Shown here: in pieces, positions 44,595 through 55,961 of the stretch
How positions within the stretch are numbered: position 1 is the stretch's first letter
Layout: every line of letters begins with the position of its first letter
NCBI GenBank assembly: GCA_002794775.1
Contig: NBAY01000046.1
Span: 248,001 to 312,000 of the forward strand
Length of the DNA: 64,000 bases
Source: Porodaedalea pini
Taxonomy: Eukaryota; Basidiomycota; Agaricomycetes; Hymenochaetales; Hymenochaetaceae
Reading direction: 5' to 3'
Notes under the pieces: generated by a model
What the model saw: only the letters and a program-made list of their open reading frames with translations
The model's database searches: none
Told to the model about the DNA's origin: nothing
Position numbers and translations under genes: made by a program

Positions 44595-45038
44595 TGTCAT
44601 GGATGCTTTTTAATTATTTAATTATTCTCTTCTCTTACCATTTTCTCTTATCTTATCTTATCCACTCATCACTAATCACACTTATTCCTGCTTACTCATA
44701 TCCATTACACCCCTTTCCCACACTCTCATTATTCGCTGACTGATGCTATGATGCTATTGTTCTATGAAGTTCCATGATGTTCTTTCATCAATCCTTATGT
44801 AGTAGCTAATTCCCTGGTCTGTGTGCAGCCTCAGCAGGGTATATAAGTAGGTAGTCCTCCTGTACTTATCCCTTAGTTTCGACCTGGTCAATTCTACCTG
44901 GCTACGTCCAGAAGCTGTCCCTTACCTTTGTGCTGCATCAGCTCCCCTGGCTCACTGCTCTCTCCCTCTCCCCTCTTCCTCTGACTGAGTTCTGCGTGAC
45001 CTGGTTACTTTTTGTGTATCCGTAGTCCATCGCTGACA
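44595..45038 (+). repeat. 3' LTR of element A
   Basis: 444 bp, preceded by the purine-rich GAAGGAGAGG (polypurine tract). By eye it differs from the 5' LTR by 12 transitions and one transversion. Confidence 0.9.
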
Positions 45039-46689
45039 TTTGAGGAGAATGCTAACTGGATGAGGTGGTCGTCATCAGTAAGCAAAGTTGAGTACACTGG
45101 AACTACATTCTTGAAGCAGATAACCATCTGAAGAAATTCAAAGATATCAAAAGCGTAAGATCTTACAAGGCATAGTGTGCATTGGCGCTATCTCTGGTAC
45201 CTCTCTTCAATCATGGTTGTGACTTGACGGATGATTGCAGAGCATCTTCAAGAATACCATGAACTGTTTTTGATACCTGCAGCTCCCAATGCCTCCAGTC
45301 AGGTTGTGGTCCTGTTCGTGCAATTTCATTGGTGAGAAAAAGCGCACTTGATAGGGGAGCAGTGTTGGTTGAAAGATACTCAATCACCATCATTCCTTTC
45401 ATCCAGAAGTTTCAAGGATGTGAAATACTGATGACTTGACTTTGGTCATGAATGGGCATGCAGAGATGCATTTGTTTTAGTTCAAGAGAGAAGTTTGCTG
45501 ATTAGCCAGATATCGAGTGATGTAGGATCTTTAGGACAGGTGCAGAACTAGCATGAAGAAATTTAAGAACAATAATTAGTTGCCAATATTTATTCAAGAT
45601 CAAGCCAAACTCACTAAGAATAATCAAGTCTTGATGAATGAGACTCTGTAGAATCAAGAGATCTGCAAGTACGACTCTTTCTCTGCTTGCTTCTTATAAC
45701 ATTGGGTGCGGTCAACATAAGTTATGATTTTAAGGCTGCTTGACAGGTGATTTCCTGCATGAAACTTTAGTAGGGTGCAGTCAGATAGAATCTCACACAC
45801 GATAGCCAGAGTTTGATTGAAAGATGGTTGGTTCGAGGAGTACGTCATTGTTACAATGTTAGATTTGATCACTGACATCTTCACAACTTCCCACACTACC
45901 TGAGATCAAGCTTCCTTTTTCTTCTTTGTCAAGTTCTGTCCTTTCTTTCTTCTCAAGCAATAGAGGCCTGGCAAAATATTTGAAAAATGCCATATGCGTT
46001 GATTCTGACGGCACTGGCGGCGTGGCCACATCTGATGGTGAGGGAAGGCACAGCAGTGAGACACCGTACCAGCAGACCAGATAAAAGCAATTTACAATGC
46101 TGAGCAGGAGTGGTCAAGGGTCAAGATCTCAGATCTCCAGGAAAAGATGGTGTATGGTTTATGTTGCTCGATAACCCCAGGCAAGCAGCTTTTGCTCTGG
46201 CTCTTGTTTATTTGATTGCAGGACGTGATATGAAATAAGATTATTCTATCATCAAAGGCTGGTGCTCATGCAGAATGGTAGAATTGCTCACTGAACAGGA
46301 TATGATTCGACGAGAACATAGCATATTTGAGGCTCCTGCAGCTGGATTTAAACCCCACTCAAAATCTTGAATGAGGATTTGGAAAAAGGTATGGTGTCTA
46401 ATCGATTTTGAGCCTTGCTGTAGTTAATATTTGATAAAAATATCAAGAGTTTTCAAGCAGCAAAAGTCAATATTCAGTTCAAGATGTTGGGGATGTCAAT
46501 TATTTTGTCAAGTATGTTGTTTTCTGATAGCACAGAATCTTGCTATGAGACTTTTATGTTATCAGGAAGTATGTGTGGCAAATTGGATCTGGAAGCAAGA
46601 ATGTCGGTGACTAGAAGCGTACTCTCGCTGAATTCAATTTGTATAGGTGACTTCACAAGACCGTAGATGATTTCCAGGAAGACCAGGGT
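45039..46689. other. Decayed repeat DNA right of element A
   Basis: No intact gene. A stretch near 45390-45460 (TTTCAAGGATGTGAAATACT) recurs with changes near 49755-49790, so this is dispersed repeat DNA. It is probably the continuation of the unit seen left of element A. Confidence 0.4.
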
Positions 46690-47020
46690 CCATCGAGCAT
46701 GACTGTGTCACAATTGAGGAGCTGCATGACCCTGAAGCAAAGGCCATCTCCGAATTGCAGATCTGATCAAGGCTGAGCTCGACCAGATAAAGAAGGATGG
46801 CAAAGAGGCATTTGCGAACTGGAACAGGCTTTGCACCAAGAGGAATAAGATAAAATCACAACTCGATGAGCTCTTTCACCGGAAATGTGAGCCCTCTCAA
46901 ACATTTCAGGATGATGACGATCGCTACTGGAGCAAAGTTAATGAGGACCGCACAAAAAGGGCCAAAGAGTGTCAGGCGCCGAGAGCGGAAACTGTACACA
47001 GGCTGTGCCAGCCTCACTGA
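46690..47020 (+). pseudogene. Degenerate unknown coding remnant
   Basis: Coding-like sequence in two joined frames. The first reads CVTIEELHDPEAKAISELQ; the second, from about 46771, reads AELDQIKKDGKEAFANWNRL and continues charged and helical (KRNKIKSQLDELFHRKCEPS, then DDDDRYWSKVNEDRTKRAKE) to TGA at 47018-47020. The composition suggests a coiled-coil region, perhaps of a large transposon-encoded protein. I do not recognise the family. The palindromic element copy 2 is inserted 86 bases downstream. Confidence 0.35.
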
Positions 47021-47106
47021 GGTCGCAATCGACATAAAAACCCTGCCCCAGCTTGCAGTTCCCCTGGTACAGGAAAAGCTGCTGAAGAGCCTACACAAAA
47101 CTGTTA

Positions 47107-47951
47107 CAGCCTTTTTCATAGTCCTGCGACACGTGCATGTCACGTGAAGTGAGTCGCGTCAGAGCCAAAGTGTTGAAAAATTAGAATGAATGCCTATTTT
47201 CTCTGTGAATTCTGCACAGTACCTGCTCATTAAGTACTCAAAAAAAGGCACGGTTCTCAGGAGAAGAAATATGTAAAATAGGGAGCAATATGTTGACTGT
47301 GTAGGTGGGTGGAGATCAAACAAGTGCAGCTGGTCTGTTCTCTCACCCATTTCCACTGAGATTCAAAAATTATGGCTCCCCTACATCTACCTATAAAATT
47401 CTTTCCTGTGTCTGTAAATTAAGTATATGACTATATCAACATCTCCTGAAAGTTTGAAGCCAATCCATTCAGTATTCATGGTGCAGCAGCAAGATTTGTG
47501 TTCTACTCTGCAAGACCTGTTGTGAGAAAAGGAGGGTGGAAAGAGCTTGAAGTGGAACACAAATCTTGCTGCTGCACCATGAATACTGAATGGATTGGCT
47601 TCAAACTTTCAGGAGATGTTGATATAGTCATATACTTAATTTACAGACACAGGAAAGAATTTTATAGGTAGATGTAGGGGAGCCATAATTTTTGAATCTC
47701 AGTGGAAATGGGTGAGAGAACAGACCAGCTGCACTTGTTTGATCTCCACCCACCTACACAGTCAACATATTGCTCCCTATTTTACATATTTTTTCTCCTG
47801 AGAACCGTGCCTTTTTTTGAGTACTTAATGAGCAGGTACTGTGCAGAATTCACAGAGAAAATAGGCATTCATTCTAATTTTTCGACACTTTGGCTCTGAC
47901 GCGACTCACTTCACGTGACATGCACGTGTCGCAGGACTATGAAAAAGGCTG
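47107..47951. mobile_element. Palindromic Tc1/mariner-type element, copy 2
   Basis: 845 bp. Inverted arms of 397 bases (47107-47503, 47555-47951) surround a 51-base centre (47504-47554), and TA flanks both ends (47105-47106, 47952-47953). The centre is the reverse complement of the centre of copy 1, so the copies are inserted in opposite orientations. The ends CAGCCTTTTTCATA are shared. It has no coding capacity. Confidence 0.88.
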
Positions 47952-47953
47952 TA

Positions 47954-48856
47954 AGAGATGCGCCTTTCGTAACTCTTGATTGTGTTACAACTTCTTGTAC
48001 AACTGAGCATGCTTAACCGTCTAGCAGGAGCAAGTAAAACGGAGTCGAGAAAATGTGAGACGACCTATTCGTGTCTATTGAAAGTATGAAGTTGTGTCAG
48101 CTAAACTCTTGCTCCACTTCGGCTTCTCCTTGCAGCAGACATTAATATTGCGTTCATTGGCAAGATATTCGTACTCAACAAAAGCAACTCGGAAGAGATC
48201 CGTATATTTTCTTCCTTGAGAGAAGAGCTTTAACAGGCAAACACCATAAGGCGACCAACGAGCAATGTGATAGTGTGCCGGACTTAAAAAGAGAGTAGAC
48301 GCGAGGACGGAAAGGCAGCAAAGATGGTAATTAATTGAACTAGTCTAAGAGAATGGTTTGTTATTCCTTTCTCACCCATTTGCACCTAGCCGGTGATGCT
48401 CGCTTCGTTGCTATCTATAACGTGTATGCAAACTTACATCAAGGCAAAGACTTTTCATTATCGAGTTTTTCGATTCCACGGTTCAAATTGGACTTCGTAA
48501 TACAAGCTGCCGCATCATATCTTTCGCGACTCGACTTTCAATTTTCTCTCAGGCCTAGGCACTTGTACGGCTGTCGAGCGCGCGAAACAATGGCAGACAA
48601 ATTTTAATCGAATCATGAATGTTTGGCAGCCACAGAGTGCACAATGAGTGGATGCTGGGGGTACAGGAGTAAGGACAGAGTGGCTAAATATAGATGCGAG
48701 ATTCTGCTCTCTTCGGACACGTGGAAGCCGAAACCATCTACGAGATTATAGAACGCTTCGTGTTAGAAATTATTATGAACAGGCATAAAATTAAGAGAAT
48801 AAAACCTACAGCTAGTCAACTTGACGTCTTGCAATGAGGATCGATGAGCTGAACGC
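47954..48856. other. Intergenic, no gene recognised
   Basis: About 900 bases. Frames are short and unsupported. The part near 48600-48850 is the 3' flank of the small secreted protein gene on the - strand. Confidence 0.4.
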
Positions 48857-49196
48857 TCAGGCCGACGTGCAGGTCTAATAGAAGCCAAAGCATATGAACA
48901 CGAGGGCTTTATATGGGGCTTCATGAAGGTGAATTGAGACTTACGCCAACAGGGAGGAGGCTACCGATGATCGGGATGTCGAGCGCCGTGCAGGTTTCGC
49001 CGGCCGTGCACGAGATGAGGTTGAGTCCAATTATGTCAAGAATGGATTGCAGATCAAGACCTCCGGGAGCGACACCTGCGAGGCAGACGTCGAGGGGGAG
49101 ACCGCTCAGCTGGTGCTCTTCGACGTCCGTGACAGGGCTCGCAGAGACAAGCATCGCGAGAACGACGGCGGCGAAGACCTTGGTGAAGATTTGCAT
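48857..49196 (-). CDS. Small secreted cysteine-containing protein
   Basis: Two exons (49196-48945 and 48874-48857; 70-base intron with a GTAAGT donor and TAG acceptor) give 89 residues. A signal peptide (MQIFTKVFAAVVLAMLVSAS) is followed by a mature part with four Cys at residues 38, 63, 69 and 86. The mature part is rich in Leu, Ile and Gly (GGLDLQSILDIIGLNLISC). It is shorter than a hydrophobin and lacks the eight-Cys pattern, including the CC pairs, so I do not call it one. It is possibly an extracellular or surface-active small protein. The second exon encodes only TCTSA and the stop. Confidence 0.65.
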
Positions 49197-50440
49197 GTTT
49201 GCTGGTATGAAAGAAGTTTAGTAGCGAGTTTTCCGAAGAGAAAGCTAGAGAATCTCTGTGCTGCTGAAACTCTGTATAGGATTGAGCGGTGCTGGGGTCT
49301 ATCATCGAGATGCCTGTGCCTTTTATGCCTTCCTGTGTCTTATTTGTTCGACTTTGCGCGCACTGCACGAGCGTAATATTCCTTGCCACATGTATCCACT
49401 AGTCCATGTGGAGCTTGAGGCGAGACAGCGTGGGCTTCTGGTGCATTGGATCTACTCCTTGAGTCGGTGATCCATCTCAAGAAATTTGACGGAGTCGAAC
49501 TATAAGCACTTACCTGGGTAGTCTACACACACCAGTGCATTCCTATGCACCCGCGATCAGAAATGCCGGTCGGCAGTCGACCGCCGAGCATCTCTGAACA
49601 GATGCTGCGTCATCTTCGACGTTCGCAGATCCCCAAGACGAGCCTAGCCAGGCTGCTAGTGCCGTTTCGCGGAAGTTTTCTGGTGCATAAAGGCAATAGG
49701 GTGATCCGCGTCGGTTGAAAGATACCTGGCATCCATCATTACTGTCACCCAGAAATTTTAAGGATGTGAAATGTTGGTCACCTGAACTTGCTCACGATGA
49801 AATATGAAAAGGTGAATTTGACGTAGAGCAAATGAGAGTGAGAGTGAGAGTGTTTGGCTGCATAGCAGTCATTTGTATATGACAAATTTAACTCCAAAGC
49901 TGGTAAAACAAATATGGCGGCACGAATATGAAAAGAGATCTTTGAAACGAGTTTCTGAGGTGAAAGTAACTCGTTGACTGAGCTTTGGATAACACACTAC
50001 CAGGAGCTCATCCGCAGAGGAGACTTTTCGAGAACCATATGCAGACATTTTAGGCTATATCATTATTCAACGCGTGGGGCCATGTGGATCTTCACTGAGT
50101 TGATTCGAGAAGGTTTGGACAGCGAGAAATTCGGTGCAGATGAAGACGCCGTCCCTGAGCGCAGAGCTATCACAACTAGCACTTGGTGCATATATCGAAG
50201 AGACTCCCATTGGCAGGGAAGGTCAAGAGACTCAAGCTACATTCGGATGAATGAGATCAGGCAGCAGAAAATGAAAGCTACACACACCACCGGAGCCGGA
50301 GCCGGAGTCCGAATCGAAAGCTTCGAGGCTCGATAAGGCACGTTACCGTGACGCAAGTTTGTCACCAGGAACTGTGACGACACGTCCCTTTGACTCTCGC
50401 GTCCATTTGCTCGTGAATCCAGCTTGCTCTGTCAACTGCA
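49197..50440. other. Intergenic with repeat remnant
   Basis: About 1.2 kb. A remnant near 49730-49810 is related to 45380-45460. A short GAGTGA repeat lies near 49835-49850. The frame 49974-50336 has no family resemblance. The last 100 bases should contain the HUB1 promoter. Confidence 0.4.
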
Positions 50441-50865
50441 ATGTCGCTCATCGAAGTGAGTAGGAATCTGGATGAATTTATCTTTGTATGCACTCTCACC
50501 TAATTGTCAATTACATGTAGGTGATAGCCAACGATCGATTGGGACGCAAAGGTGCGCCAGCACGCATATACGCGCTGATACGGCACATCCGCAGTCTCAT
50601 TTGCTACTCTCCCTGCAGTGCGCGTCAAGTGTAGCTCTGAGGATACTGTCGGAGACCTCAAAAAGCTCATCGCTGCCCAAACCGGCACAGACTCCTCGAA
50701 AATCCAACTGAGAAAATGGTGCGCCACTCGTTCTTTTAACCTTTCCCTATTGCTCACATCCCCACCCTCTCGCACGTTGACTTCTTCAGGTACACAATCT
50801 ACAAGGATCACATAACGCTTAGTGACTACGAAATACACGACGGCATGAGCTTGGAGATGTATTAG
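50441..50865 (+). CDS. HUB1: Ubiquitin-like modifier Hub1/UBL5
   Basis: A small ubiquitin-fold protein that binds spliceosomal partners non-covalently and affects splice-site choice. Four exons (50441-50455, 50521-50551, 50619-50718, 50790-50865) with phases that fit exactly. It reads [20 protein letters not shown], then [20 protein letters not shown] and [20 protein letters not shown], all very close to UBL5/Hub1 of animals and yeasts. It lacks the C-terminal Gly-Gly of ubiquitin, as the family does. It ends LEMY and then the stop TAG, so only one Tyr of the usual Tyr-Tyr end is present. Exon 1 encodes five residues. Confidence 0.93.
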
Positions 50866-51595
50866 GGTTTCTCACATATACCGCAACCGATTGAGACCTC
50901 TCTGATGTTTGTGGTACACATTACTTTGAATTTTTTTTAGCAAACCTACTGTACTTTTATATATACTGAATCAAAATTATGAGAGTGCCTTTGTGAATGT
51001 TTCGCTTCAACGTCTTCACCGTTCCGTATCGCCAATAGGACACACGTGACTCATTCGTGAGAAGCTGTACAGTGTATTTTTGGACTGAACCGCGTTCATC
51101 GCCTTTCATCCTTTGAGCCAGGTCTCTTTCTAAGTGCAACCACAACCCGCCATCCAGAGAGGCAATATACGAAGGCAGGTAAGAACTCTATCTCATCATC
51201 ATCATCTGCATGTTCTGTGCTGCATTTGACGTTGCCGGGCAGTCACTCTCGCTGCCGCCAGTGGCAGTTCGTACCTCCATACCGTGTCCTTCTTCCTTGG
51301 CTACGCATTTGGTTGCTCTTGAGGTTGTTGGTTCGGAAGCATAAAGAGCGGAAGAAAAGGGCCCGTGAGTTATCCAATTCCTTCAGCCCGATTGCATGCG
51401 TATCATCATCTGAGTCTCGTTTCGTGGCTTTCAGCGAATATTCAACCGGCAAATCTGCGACTGCGTTCTGCAGCACTACTTCATTTACGGTAAGAAGTGC
51501 CATATCGTTTGGTACTTTGACGAACTGCGTTCAACTACACGCTGACTGAGCGTCCTGCCTCAGACTTTCTTGGCCGGAAATCTTTCCGTCTCATC
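50866..51595. other. Intergenic between HUB1 and the F-box gene
   Basis: About 730 bases. It has a CATCATCATC run near 51190. Pyrimidine-rich stretches before 51596 suit a leader or promoter. No gene recognised. Confidence 0.4.
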
Positions 51596-53451
51596 ATGAC
51601 TGAAGATGTCATGGACATTGATGTAGCTGGAGATGGCACAATTGAGACGGCTACCTCAAGCAGAAGTGGCTCATGGTTCCTTGACGAGACACCCGTTGAG
51701 ATCGTTGAGGCTATCTTGACACTGGTTGGAACACCGAAGGACATCTTGAATTTCGCGCTTGCATCGAGAGCGTGCTACAATACAGCGTTAGCGCTCGTGT
51801 ACCAGAACATTGATTGGACTGTTGGCCACACAAATCCGGAGATGCGTGCGGCGGCCATGCGTAGTGTAGCATTCCTCCTTGCGCATCCCAATGTTCTGGC
51901 TGCAACACGTGTTTTGCGCGTTTCAGAGAAGAAATTCGACACGGGCGGCAACACTAAGCTCTTTCTCGATTACTCGCGCAGCGAGGTCCCCATTCAACCT
52001 GTACGCAAGGTGCAGAACTGGCATGGCATACCTGTTCATGCTGCGAATCGCAATTTTCCAGAGACGTTCCACTCAACAAATGTCGTGCTCGAGATTCTGC
52101 CGCGTTTTTCGGGTCTCACCGAACTCACTCTGCGCAGTATCACTCTTCCCCGCACGTTCTATCAGAGCATACACGTACTTTCTGACCGGCAGTTACGCCG
52201 CGTCACCATCCGCTACTGCCGATTGACGACGCGGTACCCGGCTGGCCACAACCCAACCCAGCTGCAGCTCACCGAGCTTTCTATCTTCAATGTATACGCG
52301 AGACTTCCGAAGCTCAGGGCGTTGTTGAAACTCGCGCGGAGCCCGACACTGCGCATACTGCGACTCGACAAGTCTATCGAGCGAGCTCTCGGCTCGCTCG
52401 TCGCACACGGGCTACCTCCTTCTGTGCATTCGCTCGAGCTCGACTGGCGCGGGAATGCCCAGCCTGGTCGTCAAGCTTGCGAGTTGCTATTTTTCTTTCT
52501 GAATAGCTGCAAATTCGTGCGCCACCTCGAGCTCACGGACATGGGAAAGCTGGAATCATTCGATTCATACCCGGCGAACAGGCGTCTAAAGCCCAGCGCC
52601 TTGCGGTATTTGACGAGCATTACCGTACCTGTCACATACTTAGGCATGCTCCTTGCCGGACGTACCATTGACAATGTGACAATCACGGACACCACTCTGA
52701 GAGAAACGAGTTCAATGAGCCCTATGCTCAAATTTCTGACTGTGGACGAGATTGCGGAGGTGTTGAAGATTTTACAGCACGCATCGGTTTCTCTTCAGTC
52801 CCTCAAGTTCAATCTGCGTACTTGGGATAAAGAGTTGTTCTACATGCTAGCAATGAAGCAGAGAAATTTGAAGGAGTTGCATATTGCTTACCAGTACGGC
52901 GAAGTGAATGATGTGAGTACTGCTGTGTCACCATCTTCCTTTTAGACTCATGGTCATACTCGTGATTTCAGGCGTTCTATATGACATTTGGCAACCTCAT
53001 TGAGTTTCCGCATCTTGAGCGACTGCAACTCTACCGCTTTGGTGATAAGATGGCGGGAAGCGAAGATGACCGCTTCATCGACCAGAAGGAATACATGATT
53101 ATCTGGCAGCTCTACATGCCGAACCTCTGTGAGGTTGCATTGTCTCCAGATATCGTTTGGGCGCGCTCGCCCGCACCGCTCCATGCGCCTGGTGGTCGCA
53201 AGATGAAGCGGACGTGGTCTCGGTACGCTGTCGAACCTATGGACGGCGTTGAGGGCCTCGTCGTCGTACCGTGTCCGAAGGAAGCAAGGAAGTACGAGGC
53301 TCTCGGTAGGGAGCGCCGCAACTACCGCCAATTTAACGCGCTTCAGAACGTCCACAACCTTGCCAACAACGCGCAACCCAATAACTTGGAGGAGGACCTA
53401 ATACCCGAAGACTTCGTGGACGACCTTGAAGACGACTTGGATTTTCACTAG
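51596..53451 (+). CDS. F-box protein
   Basis: Two exons (51596-52912, 52972-53451) with a 59-base GTGAGT...CAG intron in phase 0 give about 598 residues. An N-terminal acidic leader is followed by an F-box (WFLDETPVEIVEAILTLVG, then LNFALASRACYNTALALVYQ). The F-box binds Skp1 in SCF ubiquitin ligases. The rest has irregular leucine-rich repeat character (LTELTLRSITLPRTFY, LRRVTIRYCRLTTRYP, LPKLRALLKLARSPTLRILR), likely a substrate-binding part. The C-terminus is acidic (EEDLIPEDFVDDLEDDLDFH). Such F-box/LRR-like proteins are numerous in Agaricomycetes; the substrate is unknown. The ATG at 51596 is the first in frame before the F-box. Confidence 0.85.
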
Positions 53452-54137
53452 TGAACCGGATACGCAGGTATACGGTTCTATATTTGGTTTTCACCTTTTT
53501 GGTGTTGTATTTGTTCCCGATATGACGCGGCTTAGTTATGCCGTTGATTCTCGGCCTTCTGTTCAAACACTTCGTCGAGAAATTTATCAAGGAAGTTTTG
53601 CCTCGCAGTGCGATATGAACGGACTATACTAGTCTACAATACCTTCAACATCTGAGTAGCACCATTTTCTGTTGGTTCCCTCTTACTTGATAAGGTGCAC
53701 CTTTGTTTTATTTAGAGCGTTAACTCCCAAGCAGAGCTACCTCTATCGGACTTCTCGGCTACAGTCCCCGATCCTCTTTGTCGTACACTCTTCGTCACAA
53801 GCGAGCGTTCGAACAATGCCGTAATGAAAGAAGTGTCACACTTGGCCCGGAGATTAAAGTCCGTAGCTTCTCGTGAGATCTCAGTCACCTTTGAATCTTC
53901 TTCGTCGGTCTTCGCTGCAACTGCCCGACATGAAGTGATGGCAAGGAGAAAAAAACATGTGCGGAATGGTCCCTTGATCAAGGTGCTATGATTAACCACT
54001 GCATTGAGAGTACGAATACCGCAGTATTACCGCGCGAAAGGGAGACAAGCTTCTTCCTCTCGTAATCCCGGCTCTCCTTTAAAACCCAACGAGCTTGTCT
54101 CCAGGGGCTGCACGTCAGATTCATGAACTTTGAAGCT
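53452..54137. other. Intergenic with short duplicated motif
   Basis: No gene recognised. TCTGTTCAAACACTTCGTCG followed by AGAAATTTATCA-GGAAGTTT (about 53559-53597) recurs with two changes at about 56647-56686, behind the next gene. This points to local duplication of 3' flanking DNA. Confidence 0.4.
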
Positions 54138-55961
54138 ATGAGCACGGCCTCGACGAGCATAGTTCTCGATAACACGGTAGGACATCATGTTAACTACAGG
54201 GGCGACTGCAGCACGCTGACACTCGAGAGCTTCAGTTCGGAGCGCTGTTCATCGGGGTGGTGTGAGTTGCACATTGTCTTAATCCTTCGGGCGGCATCGC
54301 TAAGATAGTTTGCTCTATGAAGGATAGCCATGGGGTATGTGAAGCAAAGACTCACTATGCAGCATTGCTTATTGTCTGCGGACAGGCTCTGGGGTGTGTC
54401 CTCAATCCAGATGTACTATTACTTCATCGTACGAGCTTCTTTTCTTGTCTTTGTCATTTTTTGAACTGTGGGCATGTGATTGTCTTACACTGTCTCCATC
54501 CGCAAACGCAGCAATACCCGAAGGACGCGTGGTGGCTGAAAGTCCTGGTGAATGAATTTTATCCATGATTTTTGCAAGGACTCAAAGGAACGTCGCAGGT
54601 CATCTTAGTGTGGATGCTCGGATCTGCACATCAAGGCCTGATCACGCAAGCATGCTATGTTTACCTAGTCTCGCACCGCGGAAACCCAACATTCCTCCAT
54701 GTAATCGTGCCGACGCTTGACGTACGTAGAAGCGAATCGACTGGTGTCCCACATCCTCTTATCGTTTTTATTATGACATGTCGCAGTTCACGCTCTTGTC
54801 GAATGTATGGCCTACTCGTAATTACGTTTAGGGCACAACCTTATATCTTGGCAATCTAGGCTGTTGTCTGCTTACTTGTCCAAACATTCCTGGTGTACCG
54901 AGCGTGGAGATGTAAGTGCCGTTCTTGCGAAATATCTTGGCTGGAAGTTTAACATGTTTTCAGTAAGCGACAGAAATTTACTGCTTGCGGGACCATTGTT
55001 AGTCTTCGCCGTCGCACAATTCATCACGACAATAAGTAAGTTGTCTCTTTCTAGTCATGCATCCGTTCCACCAATTAATCGGCCTGATACCTGCAGTCCT
55101 CTTCAGCACAGAGTATTTGTTCACATTTTCTAAATCTGCGTCTAAGTTTAAACGTGCTTTGTTCAGCTTTCATAAGCCATACTTCGTAGAAGTGCCGTCC
55201 ATATGGCTGGCGAAGATATCTCTCACTGTCACCGCAGCTGCGGACATCTGCATTGCCATCACACTCATCTTCCTGCTCCACCGCTGCCGTACAGGTACTG
55301 TGCACTCTGAGGCGATTATCAACCGTCTCATTCTCTTTACGATCAACACTGGAGCGCTCACGAGTATATTTGCGCTGCTCGCTATCATCTTTGTGAGTAC
55401 TTCGCTGCTCATTTCTTCAATGGACTGCGACTCATTGTGCTGGTGTCTACGTACTGACAGGTCTCGGTCTATCCCCATGCACTTATTTACCTCGCGTTCT
55501 ATGTCTGCATCAGTGGGCGTACGTCTTCCCATCTTACATGTTACCTTTATTTTAATTATGCATCACAAAAATTGTTCCTGAAGTATACGTAAATACGTTC
55601 TTCGCAACGTAAGTTGCCCCTTGCACACTCCTGATGATTTACCTACTAAAAAACTCTTATCTGGTTAAAGTTTGAACGTGCGAAAAGCGACGCGGGAAAG
55701 CTTGGAAGCGTCGACCGACCAGTTGACGACGAGGATCCTTTCGTGGAGATGTACGGAAAGCGAGCCGCGTGCAATGGACAGGGTATATTTTTACCTCCTC
55801 TCTTCCGCCAACCCGGAAATGATAACTAATGTTGCTTGTAGTCATACAACGACCGCATCTCGACGACCCGTACGGAGACCGAGGCGACGCACGGGTTGGA
55901 TGACACCGTGCTGGACGATCTGGAAAGCGGCGAGACCATGGTGCACGGATCTGCACTTTAG
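54138..55961 (+). CDS. DUF6534-like membrane protein, cluster 2 copy 1
   Basis: Multi-exon membrane protein of the same broad family as the genes at 17-28 kb. The ATG at 54138 (MSTASTSIVLDNT) is followed by FGALFIGVV, then SSIQMYYYF and QYPKDAWWLKVL. A middle exon reads LVWMLGSAHQGLITQACYVY, LVSHRGNPTFLHVIVPTLD. Next come VVCLLVQTFLVYRAWR, RNLLLAGPLLVFAVAQFITT and VTAAADICIAITLIFLLHRC. The domain core follows: INRLILFTINTGALTSIFAL. The soluble tail (LNVRKATRESLEASTDQL, then TRTETEATHGLDDTVLDDLE) ends at TAG 55959-55961. An in-frame ATG at 54123 would add five residues. Function unknown. Confidence 0.75.

Larger units (their letters stand above)
31619..45038 (+). mobile_element. Ty3/Gypsy chromovirus A (interrupted by element B)
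   Basis: Two 444-bp LTRs (31619-32062 and 44595-45038; TGTCA...TGACA) bound a + strand chromovirus with gag, protease, reverse transcriptase, RNase H, integrase and chromodomain. Without the 6.4-kb insertion B and its duplicated 5 bp it would be about 7.0 kb. The bases flanking it (TTCAA left, TTTGA right) are not a duplication. The two LTRs differ at 13 positions by eye, 12 of them transitions. Pol is one frame broken only by in-frame stops. Confidence 0.92.

Noticed and set aside
31619..45038. Classical RIP as the cause of mutations in the Gypsy elements
   Set aside because: The differences are transitions, but mostly in CpG rather than the CpA context of Neurospora RIP. CpG methylation and deamination fits better by eye.
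47159..47899. Two 65-codon frames, one on each strand, encoding the same peptide (starting MEMGERTDQLHLFDLHPP)
   Set aside because: They are mirror frames of the palindrome arms. Any chance frame in one arm appears inverted in the other.
48857..49196. Hydrophobin
   Set aside because: Only four cysteines and none of the CC pairs of the hydrophobin pattern.
54123..54140. Upstream ATG adding five residues to the gene at 54138
   Set aside because: The paralogue at 57383 starts at the position equal to 54138 and has no matching upstream ATG.
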